This document shows, piece by piece, positions 24,004 to 34,745 of a stretch of 64,000 bases of DNA. Numbering within the stretch: position 1 is the first letter of the stretch; every line of letters starts with the position of its first letter. The stretch spans positions 23,837,573 through 23,901,572 of the forward strand of contig NC_088232.1 of the NCBI RefSeq assembly GCF_036934945.1, read 5' to 3'. Position numbers and translations under genes: made by a program. This stretch comes from Oncorhynchus masou masou (lineage: Eukaryota > Chordata > Actinopteri > Salmoniformes > Salmonidae). Below the pieces are notes generated by a model. The model searched no databases, was not told the DNA's origin, and saw only the letters and a list, made by a program, of their open reading frames with translations.

Positions 24004-24329
24004 ACCATACTTATTGTGCCCATGTGATTTTGTGCTTACCATGGGGGAAAGGAATCTCTGCTTATGCTGAGCATGACACATTTATTGGTCCTATTTAGAG
24101 CCAAAATGACCCGTCACAGATTGCTCCTCAGTACCTCCTCTACTCTCTCTCCAACAAGCCACTCTCTGTGTATGAAGCTACGGTATCATACTTGTTCTCT
24201 CGTATTCGGTGCAAATCATTTTCAGTAGCCTAAGAAGCCATTCATACTGGACAGATACAAACCACCGCAATTCCATTGTGTAGCAGAAAACGTAGGAGGG
24301 AAGAGAAGGACATATTGGATTGATGTGAA
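24004..24329. other. Non-coding, apparently single-copy DNA
   Basis: Spacer with nothing recognisable. Confidence 0.45.
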
Positions 24330-24415
24330 GAGATACAAGCATTTGGCTACACCCGCAATAACATATGCTAAATATGTGTACGTGACCAATGCAATTTGAT
24401 TTGATCACTATTGTC
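24330..24415 (+). mobile_element. LINE or SINE 3'-end fragment
   Basis: Contains GGCTACACCCGCAATAACAT followed by GCTAAATATGTGTACGTGAC and AATTTGATTTGATC. This 3' end is very common in teleost genomes, usually ending in ATTTGATTTG repeats. Only the end is present, as expected for a 5'-truncated retro-insertion. Confidence 0.7.
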
Positions 24416-24649
24416 AATTATTTGGGTGGGGGTGGGGGGGGGTATCACATTATAGCAGAGTAAATATCACTTGATCTACTGACTGTACATGGAAAACGCA
24501 CAAAATAAGGCTGCTGGCACTAAATATGAAGAGAATCTAAAGACCATTCTGATGAGCAATAGTCATCCAATCTACCTGTAACCAACAGGTGGAATCATGC
24601 TGTTCTTCGACACTGCCTGGTGTCCAAAGAAAACAGGCCTGCTGATACA

Positions 24650-24707
24650 GAACATACCCTCTTAGAGAAAAGGGTTCCAAAGGGCTCCTTCAGCTATCCC
24701 TATAGGA
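24650..24707. repeat. Left part of a palindromic salmonid repeat split by a hAT element
   Basis: Reads ACCCTCTTAGAGAAAAGGGT and continues into GGGCTCC..CTATAGGA. It is the left flank of the repeat whose right part resumes at 28199. The last eight bases (24700-24707, CTATAGGA) are the left copy of the hAT target duplication. Confidence 0.8.
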
Positions 24708-25254
24708 CAGCGGTTCCCAAGCTGGGGTTATACAACAAAACAACAATATATTACAGTAGTCTTTGTATCTCAAAATCATTGTAATGTGGTTAACTTTTTT
24801 TTAAATTATGAAATTGATTTAAATCTGAAAGATAAATTCAACCAGAGAGCGCCCTTAGATCATGGAAAAAGGCCGCACTTGATCGTTGCACTTGAATTAT
24901 TCCCACAGTGAATGGCTAGGCCTGCTACGCTATGAAACCAGACACTATAGCAGAGACTTTGATATTACCGGCCACAATTGACATGGTGAAAACAATGTGT
25001 GGGGAATCAGAGAAACTCAATATCAATACCTATGTCAGATAACTGGTAAAGAAATAATTGATGCTATTGCTAGCAATCAAGAGGAAGCTAACGGAATGAC
25101 TCAAAAACAATCCAGCTTATGCACTTCAAATGGACGTTAGCTGTGAGGGACGAGATGCCCATGGATTGTCTTTTGTTCGCGATACATGTCAGGGGATGCT
25201 ATTGCCTAGGACATATTTTTCTGTCTCACGATTCCCGAGCATGAAATGGCACAG

Positions 25255-25622
25255 TGTCACGTTCTTCTAAATGAGCAGACCAAGGTGCAGCGGGAGTATA
25301 GTTCCACATCTTTTAATGAATAAGTGAAACTGGAAACAAAATAACGAAACTTACAAAGACCCGTGACTACGTAGTGCTCAAACACACTTTACATAAACCA
25401 TATCCCATAACCCACAGGTGGAAAAAATGCTACTTAAGTATGATCCCCAATTAGAGACAACGATTACCAGCTGCCTCTAATTGGGAATCAAACAAATCAC
25501 CAACATAGAAAATCAAACCTAGAACCCCACATAGAAAATACAAACTAGAACAAAAAACCCTAGTCACGCCCTGACCTACTCTACCATAGAAAATACAGGT
25601 TTTCTATGGTCAGGACGTGACA
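25255..25622. mobile_element. 368-bp MITE inserted in the transposase pseudogene
   Basis: The ends are TGTCACG (25255-25261) and CGTGACA (25616-25622), inverted repeats. They are flanked by a 5-bp direct repeat CACAG at 25250-25254 and 25623-25627. Near the right end, CCATAGAAAA and TTTTCTATGG form a hairpin with a six-base loop. No coding capacity. It is a familiar salmonid non-autonomous element, and its superfamily is not clear: a 5-bp duplication excludes Tc1 (2 bp) and typical hAT (8 bp). Confidence 0.85.
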
Positions 25623-26030
25623 CACAGGGGATGTTCAGTGTGCTGCGTGGCTATATTGACGAAAAAAAGATGCCATGCGATCGAATGGTGGGCTTTTGCA
25701 CAGATGGGCCTCCATCAACGGCAGGACGGCGGGCAGGCCTCTGCACTCTAGTTATGAATATGTCTCCCTCTGCCATATGGACGCATTGTATGATACACTG
25801 AGAGCAACTGGCAGCAAAAGAGCTGAGCACAGAACTCACAGGTAACTTCGATTGTAAACTGCATCAAACCACATCCACTTTGCTCACACCTGTTCGCAAC
25901 ACCAGGTGGAGATATTGGATCAGAGCACGACAATGTTCTATTTCACACCGAGGCTTGTTGGTTATCGAGGGGGAGGGTTGGAAAGATTTTTCGCATTGAG
26001 AGTGGAAGTGTTGTCATTCACAATGGCTGT

Positions 26031-26556
26031 AAAAGGCATCCCGAGTGGCGCAGTGGTCTAAGGCACTGCATCGCAGTGCTAGCTGTGCCACTAGAGATTC
26101 TGGGTTCGAGTCCAGGCTCTGTTGCAGCCAGCTGTGACCAGGAGCCCCATGGGGCAGTGCACAATTGTCTCAGCATTGTCTGGTCAGGAAGTGACACACA
26201 GGGTTAGAGGGGCTAGCTGGCAGGAATGTCCTTGTCCCATCCTTCACTAGTGACTCCTGTGGGGGGCTGGGTGAACTGCTGCATGCTGACACGCTCGCCA
26301 TGTGTGTGGTGTTTCTTCTGGTTTCTGGGTTAGAGGAGGGTCTGGTGTTTCTTCTGGTTTCTGGGTTAGAGGAGGGTCTGGTGTTTCTCTGGTTTCTGCG
26401 TTAAGTGGGCATTGTTTCAAGAAGCAGGCTTGGTCGGGTTGTGTTTCGGAGGCACGGCTCTCGACCTTTGTCTGTATGGGAGTTGCACCAATGGCACAAG
26501 ACTGTAACTACCAATTGGAAAAAGGGGTAAAATTATTTATTTAAAACATTTAAAAA
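26031..26556 (+). mobile_element. Long-type salmonid SINE inserted in the hAT element
   Basis: The head ATCCCGAGTGGCGCAGTGGT carries the A box and GGGTTCGAGTCC (26102-26113) is the B box. The body has CATGGGGCAGTGCACAATTG, and the 3' part has GTTGTGTTTCGGAGGCACGG and GACTGTAACTACCAATTGG, ending in AAAAAGGGGTAAA. Candidate target duplications flank it: ACAATGGCTGT at 26020-26030 and ACAATGGATGT at 26557-26567, with one mismatch. It belongs to the same family as 823-1224 in the opposite orientation. A 36-bp internal duplication at 26309-26405 makes it longer than usual. Confidence 0.92.
26309..26405. repeat. 36-bp tandem duplication inside the SINE
   Basis: The 36-bp unit, beginning GTGTTTCTTCTGGTTTCTGG, occurs exactly twice at 26309-26344 and 26345-26380. 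A third partial, diverged copy follows (GTGTTTCTCTGGTTTCTGCG). The SINE consensus as I know it has one copy, so this arose after insertion or in a source copy. Confidence 0.93.
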
Positions 26557-27045
26557 ACAATGGATGTGAGAAAAAAAATAGACTTGGGTTTACTTTTTGT
26601 GTAATTAAAAAGAACATGTGCCTCCTTGCCTATGTAACAGACACATTTGAGAAACTGAACAAAATGCACGCGAGGGGAAATACAAAAACATTCTACCGAT
26701 AATTGACATAATCAGCGGATTCAGAGGAAATCATTCTTATTGGAGAGAGAGTCTTTCCAAAGAGAACCCCACCCCCTTCCCTCAGCTGTGCCTGTTTCTA
26801 ACAGAAAACAGCATCAGTGAGTGTCCCACACGAGTGATGACTGCTCACCTCCAACGCTTGGAAGAGCACTTTGGGACCTACTTCCTAACCCGACTATGAT
26901 CCTGGCTCAGTTGACATGCCAGTAGGTGAAATAGAACAGCTGATCGAGCTGTCATGTGACCAAATGCATTCACGGGTCACTATGGAGGAGGTTTGGTTCC
27001 TGACTCAAAGGGAATACCCTGCCGTCCCCCTCAGAGCATTAATGC

Positions 27046-27525
27046 CGCGGTCAAAACAACTGGGAACTTGGAAATCTCCAACTTCCGACTTCAGTGCGTT
27101 CAATACAACCTCAGTCTGGGAAAAATTGTTTTGAGCGGTCATCAAATATATACATTTAAACATTATTTTAAAACGATTTAAATATAATACATAGAAATGT
27201 TTTGGGACAAAAGAAGATGAAGAATCAATATGTTTTTAGATTGAGTATTTATTGGGTCATTATGTTAGTATATTATGTATGTTTGTAATAGTGTGCTGTA
27301 TGTGAAAATGTATTCGTATTATACATTGTATTTGAATGTTTAAGGACTCTTGGAAGATTAGTCCAAATGGGGACTAAAAGAGATCCAAATAAAAATCTAA
27401 AATCTAAATCAAATTCCAACTCGGGAACTCGGGCCTCTTTCTAGAGCTCCAACTTCTCGACCTGAAGATCACTGACGTCATGATTTTACCTTGTATTTTT
27501 CTGAGTTCCCTGTTGTCTTGAAAGC
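27046..27525. mobile_element. Palindromic MITE split by a LINE-like 3' tail
   Basis: The left arm GCGGTCAAAACAACTGGGAA and the right arm, read in reverse as GCTTTCAAGACAACAGGGAA, are inverted repeats. The left part (27046-27147) breaks off after GAGCGGTC, and the element resumes at 27408 with AAATTCCAACTCGGGAACTC. It is inserted at or beyond the last codons of the transposase remnant, so it may have removed the end of the gene. Confidence 0.8.
27148..27407 (+). mobile_element. LINE-like 3' end inserted in the MITE
   Basis: AT-rich sequence ending GGACTAAAAGAGATCCAAAT and then AAAAATCTAAAATCTAAATC, a 3' terminus typical of teleost non-LTR elements with a short tandem tail. A 7-bp ATCAAAT occurs at both borders (27141-27147 and 27408-27414) and may be the target duplication. 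Confidence 0.65.
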
Positions 27526-27558
27526 ACCATAGAACATCACCTCATTACCAGAGACGAG

Positions 27559-28034
27559 GAGGACACTGTGGACCACGCCCCCTGAGGTGGACACTGTGGA
27601 CCACACCCCCTGAGGTGGACACTGTGGACCACACCCCCTGAGGTGGACACTGTGGACCACGCCCCCTGAGGTGGACACTGTGGACCACACCCCCTGAGGT
27701 GGACACTGTGGACCACGCCCCCTGAGGTGGACACTGTGGACCACACCCCCTGAGGTGGACACTGTGGACCACGCACCCTGAGGTGGACACTGTGGACCAC
27801 ACCCCCTGAGGTGGACACTGTGGACCACGCCCCCTGAGGTGGACACTGTGGACCACACCCCCTGAGGTGGACACTGTGGACCACACCCCCTGAGGTGGAC
27901 ACTGTGGACCACGCACCCTGAGGTGGACACTATGGACCACGCCCCCTGAGGTGGACACTGTGGACCACACCCCCTGAGGTGGACACTGTGGACCACGCCC
28001 CCTGAGGTGGACACTGTGGACCACGCCCCCTGAG
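27559..28034. repeat. 28-bp minisatellite, 17 units, inside the hAT element
   Basis: Units contain GGACACTGTGGACCAC followed by GCCCCCTGAGGT or ACCCCCTGAGGT, and all are 28 bp. The fourth variable position alternates G/A along the array. Because 28 is not a multiple of three, all three minus frames stay open with the same rotating peptide; none is a gene. It lies just before the 3' end of the transposon. Confidence 0.97.
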
Positions 28035-28198
28035 AAGCTTCGACGTGACATGCATCAAGCACACCCATCTCATTAGTGGTGGTGAGATAAGATCCATTAT
28101 GTCAGACTCATTAGCAATTGACTACCCCCACATTAAAAGTATGTGATGGTGAGTTGAGAAGACAATCCCTTTTGTTTTGGAATGTTTGGGAACCATTG

Positions 28199-28295
28199 CT
28201 ATAGGAGAACACAAAAGGGTTCTACCTGGAACCAAAAGGGTTATTTCTACCTGGAACCAAAAAGGGCTCTTCAAAGGGTTCTCCTACGGCAGAGT
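28199..28295. repeat. Right part of the palindromic salmonid repeat interrupted by the hAT element
   Basis: Begins with the right target copy CTATAGGA (28199-28206), then AAAAGGGTTCTACCTGGAAC repeated in a similar form and AAAGGGTTCTCCTACGGC. Together with 24650-24707 it restores a known salmonid interspersed repeat with AGGGTTCT..CTGGAACC arms, so the hAT landed inside an older element. Confidence 0.8.
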
Positions 28296-28317
28296 TCTGC
28301 AACTGGACGAATTTGGC

Positions 28318-28378
28318 ACTGGTCAAAAGTAGTGCACTATATGGGAATGTTAGGGTGCCATTTGGGATGCAGCCCTGT
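28318..28378. mobile_element. Half copy of the palindromic MITE family
   Basis: GTCAAAAGTAGTGCACTATA followed by TAGGGTGCCATTTGGGATGC is the right arm of the family at 9144-9258 and 12658-12761. The left arm is missing. Confidence 0.8.
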
Positions 28379-28579
28379 GAGCAGAGTAGGGAACTACTGC
28401 TGGTTGTCTTCCACAAACTGCCACCGTACGCGGTGGAAAGTTCCTTCCTCCAGGTGACTAGACAACAATATTGTTTCTACCTCCCTGCGTGCTTGGATTT
28501 AATTAAGTGATAACAGTCACCTTGGGGTGATGATGACAGAGCAGGCAGTAATATCTGGGTTAAGGGAAATAGCTAGGGA
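28379..28579. other. Short non-repetitive spacer before the satellite
   Basis: No gene or repeat recognised; AGCTAGGGAGACAGGGGAAG at about 28571 already resembles the satellite. Confidence 0.5.
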
Positions 28580-28599
28580 GACAGGGGAAGACACGGGGC

Positions 28600-29570
28600 T
28601 AGGCTATATACAGTCATATTATAGATAGAGAGACAGGGGGGAAGGCTATATACAGTCATATTATAGATAGAGAGACAGGGGGAGACAGGGGGCTAGGCTA
28701 TATACAGTCATATTATAGATAGAGAGACAGGGGGGAAGGCTATATACAGTCATATTATAGATAGAGAGACAGGGGGCGAGGCTATATACAGTCATATTAT
28801 AGATAGAGAGACAGGGGGCGAGGCTATATACAGTCATATTATAGATAGAGAGACAGGGGGGAAGGCTATATACAGTCATATTATAGATAGAGAGACAGGG
28901 GGCGAGGCTATATACAGTCATATTATAGATAGAGAGACAGGGGGGAAGGCTACATACAGTCATATTATAGATAGAGAGACAGGGGGCGAGGCTATATACA
29001 GTCATATTATAGATAGAGAGACAGGGGGGAAGGCTATATACAGTCACATTATAGATAGAGAGACAGGGGGCGAGGCTATATACAGTCATATTATAGATAG
29101 AGAGACAGGGGGGAAGGCTATATACAGTCACATTATAGATAGAGAGACAGGGGGCGAGGCTATATACAGTCATATTATAGATAAAGAAACAGGAGAGAGA
29201 CGGGGGCAAGGCTATATACAGTCAGATTATAGATAGAGAGACAGGGGGGAAGGCTATATACAGTCATATTATAGATAGAGAGACAGGGGGAGACAGGGGG
29301 CTAGGCTATATACAGTCATATTATAGATAGAGAGACAGGGGGGAAGGCTATATACAGTCATATTATAGATAGAGAGACAGGGGGCGAGGCTATATACAGT
29401 CATATTATAGATAGAGAGACAGGGGGCGAGGCTATATACAGTCATATTATAGATAGAGAGACAGGGGGGAAGGCTATATACAGTCATATTATAGATAGAG
29501 AGACAGGGGGCGAGGCTATATACAGTCATATTAGAGATAGAGAGACAGGGGGCTAGGCTATATGCTGTCA
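28600..29570. repeat. Edge segment of the array: homogeneous 42-bp units in 84-bp dimers
   Basis: At the left edge the monomers are nearly all 42 bp. They tend to alternate GGGGGGAAGGC and GGGGGCGAGGC endings, giving an 84-bp dimer over much of the segment. The 55-bp form is almost absent here and takes over after about 29570. Confidence 0.85.
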
Positions 29571-30819
29571 CATTATAGATAGGAGAGATACAGGGGGAGA
29601 CAGGGGGAGACAGGGGCGAGGCTATATACAGTCATATTATAGACAGAGAGACAGGGAGAGACAGGGGCGAGGCTATATACAGTCATATTATAGATAGAGA
29701 GATGGGAGAAAGACAGGAGAGAGACAGGAGGAGACAGGGGGCTAGGCTATATACAGTTATATTAGAGATAGAGAGACAGGGGGCTAGGCTATATGCTGTC
29801 ACATTATAGATAGGAGAGAGACAGGGGCTAGGCTATTTACAGTCATATTATAGATAGGGGGAGACAGAGGAGACACAGGGGGAGACAGTGAGTTTGGCTA
29901 TATACAGTCATATTATAGAAAGGATAGAGACAGGGGGAGACAGTGGGCTCGGCTATATACAGTCACATTATAGATAGGAGAGAGACAGGGGGAGACAGGG
30001 GGCTCGGCTATATACAGTCACATTATAGATAGGAGAGAGACAGGGGGAGACAGGGGGCTCGGCTATATACAGTCATATTATATATAGAGAGACAGGGGGA
30101 GACAGGGGGCGAGGCTATATACAGTCATATTATAGATAGGAGAGAGACAGGGGGAGACAGGGGGCTCGGCTATATACAGTCATATTATATATAGAGAGAC
30201 AGGGGGAGACAGGGGGCGAGGCTATATACAGTCACATTATAGATAGGAGAGAGACAGGGGGAGACAGGGGGCTAGGCTATATACAGTAACATTATAGATA
30301 GGAGAAAGACAGGGGAGACAGGGGGCTAGGCTATATACAGTTATATTATAGATAGAGAGACAGGGGGAGACAGGAGAGAGACAGGGGACTCGGCTATATA
30401 CAGTCATAATATAGATAGAGAGACAGGGGGCTAGGCTATTTTCAGTCATATTACAGATAGAGAGACAGGAGAGAGACAGGGGGCTCGGCTATATACAGTC
30501 ATTTTAAAGATAGAGAGACAGGAGAGAGACAGGGGCTAGGCTATATACAGTCATTTTATAGATAGAGAGACAGGAGAGAGACAGGGGGCTAGGCTATATA
30601 CAGTCACATTATAGATAGGAGAGAGACAGGGGGAGACAGGGGGCTAGGCTATATACAGGCACATTATAGACAGGAGAGAGACAGGGGGAGACAGGGGGCT
30701 AGGCTATATACAGGCACATTATAGATAGGAGAGAGACAGGGGGAGACAGGGGGCTAGGCTATATACAGTCATATTATAGATAGAGAGACAGGGGGCTAGG
30801 CTATATACAGTCATATTAT

Positions 30820-31735
30820 AGATAGAGAGACAGGGGGAGACAGGGGGCTAGGCTATATACAGGCACATTATAGACAGGAGAGATACAGGGGGAGACAGGG
30901 GGCTAGGCTATATACAGGCACATTATAGATAGGAGAGAGACAGGGGGAGACAGGGGGCTAGGCTATATACAGTCATATTATAGACAGAGAGACAGGGGGC
31001 TAGGCTATATACAGTCATATTGTAGACAGAGACACAGGGGGAGACAGGGGGCTAGGATATATACAGTCATATTATAGACAGAGAGACAGGGGAGACAGGG
31101 GGCTAGGCTATATACAGTCATATTATAGACAGAGAGACAGGGGGAGACAGGGGACTAGGCTATATACAGGCACATTATAGACAGGAGAGATACAGGGGGA
31201 GACAGGGGGCTAGGCTATATACAGGCACATTATAGATAGGAGAGAGACAGGGGGAGACAGGGGGCTAGGCTATATACAGTCATATTATAGACAGAGAGAC
31301 AGGGGGCTAGGCTATATACAGTCATATTGTAGACAGAGACACAGGGGGAGACAGGGGGCTAGGATATATACAGTCATATTATAGACAGAGAGACAGGGGA
31401 GACAGGGGGCTAGGCTATATACAGTCATATTATAGACAGAGAGACAGGGGGAGACAGGGGCTAGGCTATATACAGGCACATTATAGACAGGAGAGATACA
31501 GGGGGAGACAGGGGGCTAGGCTATATACAGGCACATTATAGATAGGAGAGAGACAGGGGGAGACAGGGGGCTAGGCTATATACAGTCATATTATAGACAG
31601 AGAGACAGGGGGCTAGGCTATATACAGTCATATTGTAGACAGAGACACAGGGGGAGACAGGGGGCTAGGATATATACAGTAATATTATAGACAGAGAGAC
31701 AGGGGAGACAGGGGGCTAGGCTATATACAGTCATA
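30820..31735. repeat. ~307-bp higher-order repeat, three copies
   Basis: The marker TATAGACAGGAGAGATACAG occurs at about 30871, 31178 and 31484, spaced 307 and 306 bp. Each copy is followed by the same succession of monomers, including GTAGACAGAGACACAGG and CTAGGATATATACAG. Confidence 0.88.
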
Positions 31736-33955
31736 TTATAGATAGGAGATAGACGGGGGGTTGGCTATATACAGTCATATTATAGATAGAAGAGAGACAG
31801 GGGGCTCGGCTATATACAGTAACATTATATATAGAAGAGAGACAGGGGGCTAGGCTATATACAGTCACATTATATATAGGAGAGAGACAGGGGGCTAGGC
31901 TGTATACAGTCACATTATAGATAGGAGAGAGACAGGGGGAGACAGGGGGCTCGGCTATATACAGTCACAGTATAGATAGGAGAGAGACAGGGGGAGACAG
32001 GGGGCTAGGCTCTATACAGTCACATTATAGATAGGAGAGAGAAAGGGGGAGACAGGGGGCTCGGCTATATACAGTCACATTATAGATAGGAGAGAGACAG
32101 GGGGAGACAGGGGGATAGGCTATATACAGTCACATTATAGATAGGGGTGAGACAGGGGGAGACAGGGGGCTAGGCTATATACAATCATATTATTGATAGG
32201 AGAGAGACAGGGGGAGACAGGGGGCTAGGCTATATACAGTCACATTATAGATAGGAGAGAGACAGGGGGAGACAGGGGGCTAGGCTATATACAGTCATAT
32301 TATAGATTGGAGAGAGACAGGGGGAGACAGGGGGCTAGGCTATATACATTCACATTATAGATAGGAGAGAGACAGGGGGAGACAGGGGCTAGGCTATATA
32401 CAGTCATATTATAGATAGGAGAGAGACAGGGGGAGACAGGGGGCTAGGCTCTATACAGTCATATTATAGATAGGAGAGAGACAGGGTTAGACAGGGGGCT
32501 AGGCTATATACAGTCATATTATAGATTGGAGAAAGACAGGGGGAGACAGGGGGCTAGGCTATATACAGTCACATTATAGATAGGAGAGAGACAGGGGGAG
32601 ACAGGGAGCTAGGCTATATACACTCACATTATAGATAGGAGAGAGACAGGGGGAGACAGGGGGCTAGGCTATATACAGTCATATTATAGAAAGGAGAGAG
32701 ACAGGGGGCTAGGCTATAAACTGTCACATTATAGATAGGAGAGAGACAGGGGGAGACAGGGGGCTCGGCTATATACAGTCATAATATAGATAGAGAGACA
32801 GGAGAGAGACAGGGGCTCGGCTATATACAGTAATTTTATAAATAGAGAGACAGGAGATATAGGGGACTCGGCTATTTTCAGTCATATTACAGATAGAGAG
32901 ACAGGAGAGAGACAGGGGACTCGGCTCTTTTCAGTCATATTACAGATAGAGAGACAGGAGAGAGACAGGGGGCTCGGCTATATACAGTCATTTTATAGGT
33001 CGAGAGACAGGAGAGAGACAGGGGGCTAGGCTATTTTCAGTCATATTACAGATAGAGAGACAGGGGGAGACAGGGGGCTAGGCTATATACATTCATATTA
33101 TAGATAGAGAGACAGAGGGAGACAGGGGGCTAGGCTATATACAGTCATATTATAGACAGAGAGGCAGGGGGCTAGGCTATTTTCAGTCATATTATAGATA
33201 GGGAGACAGGAGAGAGACAGGGGACTAGGCTATATACAGTCACATTATAGATAGGAGAGAGACAGGGGGAGACAGCGGGCTAGGCAATATACAGTCATAT
33301 TATAGATAGGAGAGAGACAGAGGGAGACAGGGGGCTAGGCTATATACAGTCACATTATAGATAGGAGAGAGACAGGGGCTAGGCTATATACAGTCACATT
33401 ATAGATAGGAGAGAGACAGGGGGAGACAGGGGGCTCGGCTATATACAGTCAAATTATAGATAGGAGTTAGACAGGGGTAGACAGGGGCTAGGCTATATAC
33501 AGTCATATTATTGATAGAGAGAGAGGGGGTGAGGCTATATACAGTCATATTATAGATAGAGAGACAGGGGGCTAGGCTATATACTGTCATATTATAGATA
33601 GAGAGACAGGAGAGAGACAGGGGGCAAGGCTAAATACAGTCATATTATAGATAGGAGAGAGACAGGGGGAGACAGGGGACTAGGCTATGTACAGTAACAT
33701 TATAGATAGGAGAGAGACAGGGGAGACAGGGGGCTAGGCTATATATAGTCATATTATAGATAGAGAGACAGGGGCTAGGCTATATACAGTTATATTATAG
33801 ATAGAGAGACAGGAGAGAGACAGGGGGCTAGGCTATAAACAGTCATAATATAGATAGAGAGACAGGGGGAGACAGGAGAGAGACAGGGGGCTCGGCTATA
33901 TACAGTCACATTAGAGATAGGAGAGAGACAGGGGGCTAGGCTATATACAGTCACA

Positions 33956-34745
33956 TTATAGATCGGAGAGAGACAGGGGGAGACAGGGGGCTTGGCCATA
34001 TACAGTCACATTATATATAGGAGTTAGACAGGGGTAGACAGGGGCTAGGCTATATACAGTCATATTATAGATAGAGAGACAGGGGGTGAGGCTATATACA
34101 GTCATATTATAGATAGCGAGACAGGGGGAGACAGGGGGCTTGGCCATATACAGTCACATTATATATAGGAGTTAGACAGGGGTAGACAGGGGCTAGGCTA
34201 TATACAGTCACATTATAGATCGGAGAGAGACAGGGGGAGACAGGGGGCTTGGCCATATACAGTCACATTATATATAGGAGTTAGACAGGGGTAGACAGGG
34301 GCTAGGCTATATACAGTCATATTATAGATAGAGAGACAGGGGGTGAGGCTATATACAGTCATATTATAGATAGCGAGACAGGGGGAGACAGGGGGCTTGG
34401 CCATATACAGTCACATTATATATAGGAGTTAGACAGGGGTAGACAGGGGCTAGGCTATATACAGTCATATTATAGATAGAGAGACAGGGGGTGAGGCTAT
34501 ATACAGTCATATTATAGATAGAGAGACAGGGGGCTAGGCTATATACAGTCACATTATAGATCGGAGAGAGACAGGGGGAGACAGGGGGCTTGGCCATATA
34601 CAGTCACATTATATATAGGAGTTAGACAGGGGTAGACAGGGGCTAGGCTATATACAGTCATATTATAGATAGAGAGACAGGGGGTGAGGCTATATACAGT
34701 CATATTATAGATAGAGAGACAGGGGGCAAGGCTATTTAGAGTCAT
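33956..34745. repeat. Local duplications with 257-bp and ~190-340-bp spacing
   Basis: A block holding CTTGGCCATATACAGTCACA then ATATATAGGAGTTAGACAGG recurs four or five times between 33990 and 34640. Two of the intervals are 257 bp with identical translated frames. Confidence 0.8.

Larger units (their letters stand above)
24925..27045 (+). pseudogene. hAT transposase pseudogene, ZBED5/FAM200-like family
   Basis: Stretches in shifting plus-strand frames match this hAT group. Near 24935 there is KPDTIAETLILPATIDMV; at about 25124 LQMD with a following SFVRD, the region of the first catalytic Asp. At about 25685 comes DRMVGFCTDG, containing the second Asp, then THCMIH near 25780. Around 25895-25985 is GSEHDNVLFHTEACWLSRG, where the usual Arg before Trp-Leu-Ser-Arg is Cys. 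After the SINE come AYVTDTFEKLNKM and HLQRLEEHFGTYF, then a C-terminal dimerisation-like block ending QREYPAVPLRALMP at 27045. In-frame TGA occurs at 25799-25801, with several stops near 25045-25110 and 26700. Even after removing the MITE and one target copy the two sides are one base out of frame. Family assignment is from memory. Confidence 0.88.
24708..28198 (+). mobile_element. Complete but inactive hAT DNA transposon, 3,491 bp
   Basis: The 5' end CAGCGGTTCCCAAGCTGGGG and the 3' end, read in reverse as CAATGGTTCCCAAACATTCC, are terminal inverted repeats; 12 of the first 15 positions match. The element is flanked by an exact 8-bp direct repeat, CTATAGGA, at 24700-24707 and 28199-28206. Eight-base target duplications and ends of this type are the hallmark of the hAT superfamily. 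Inside lies a decayed transposase, cut by later insertions (25255-25622, 26031-26556, 27046-27525), and a 28-bp minisatellite near the 3' end. With stops and frameshifts in the transposase it cannot move by itself. Confidence 0.95.

Noticed and set aside
27559..28034. Regular 28-bp repeats resembling a CRISPR array
   Set aside because: There are no unique spacers: units are contiguous and near-identical, and the surroundings are a vertebrate hAT element. The same holds for the 36-bp repeats at 23075-24003.
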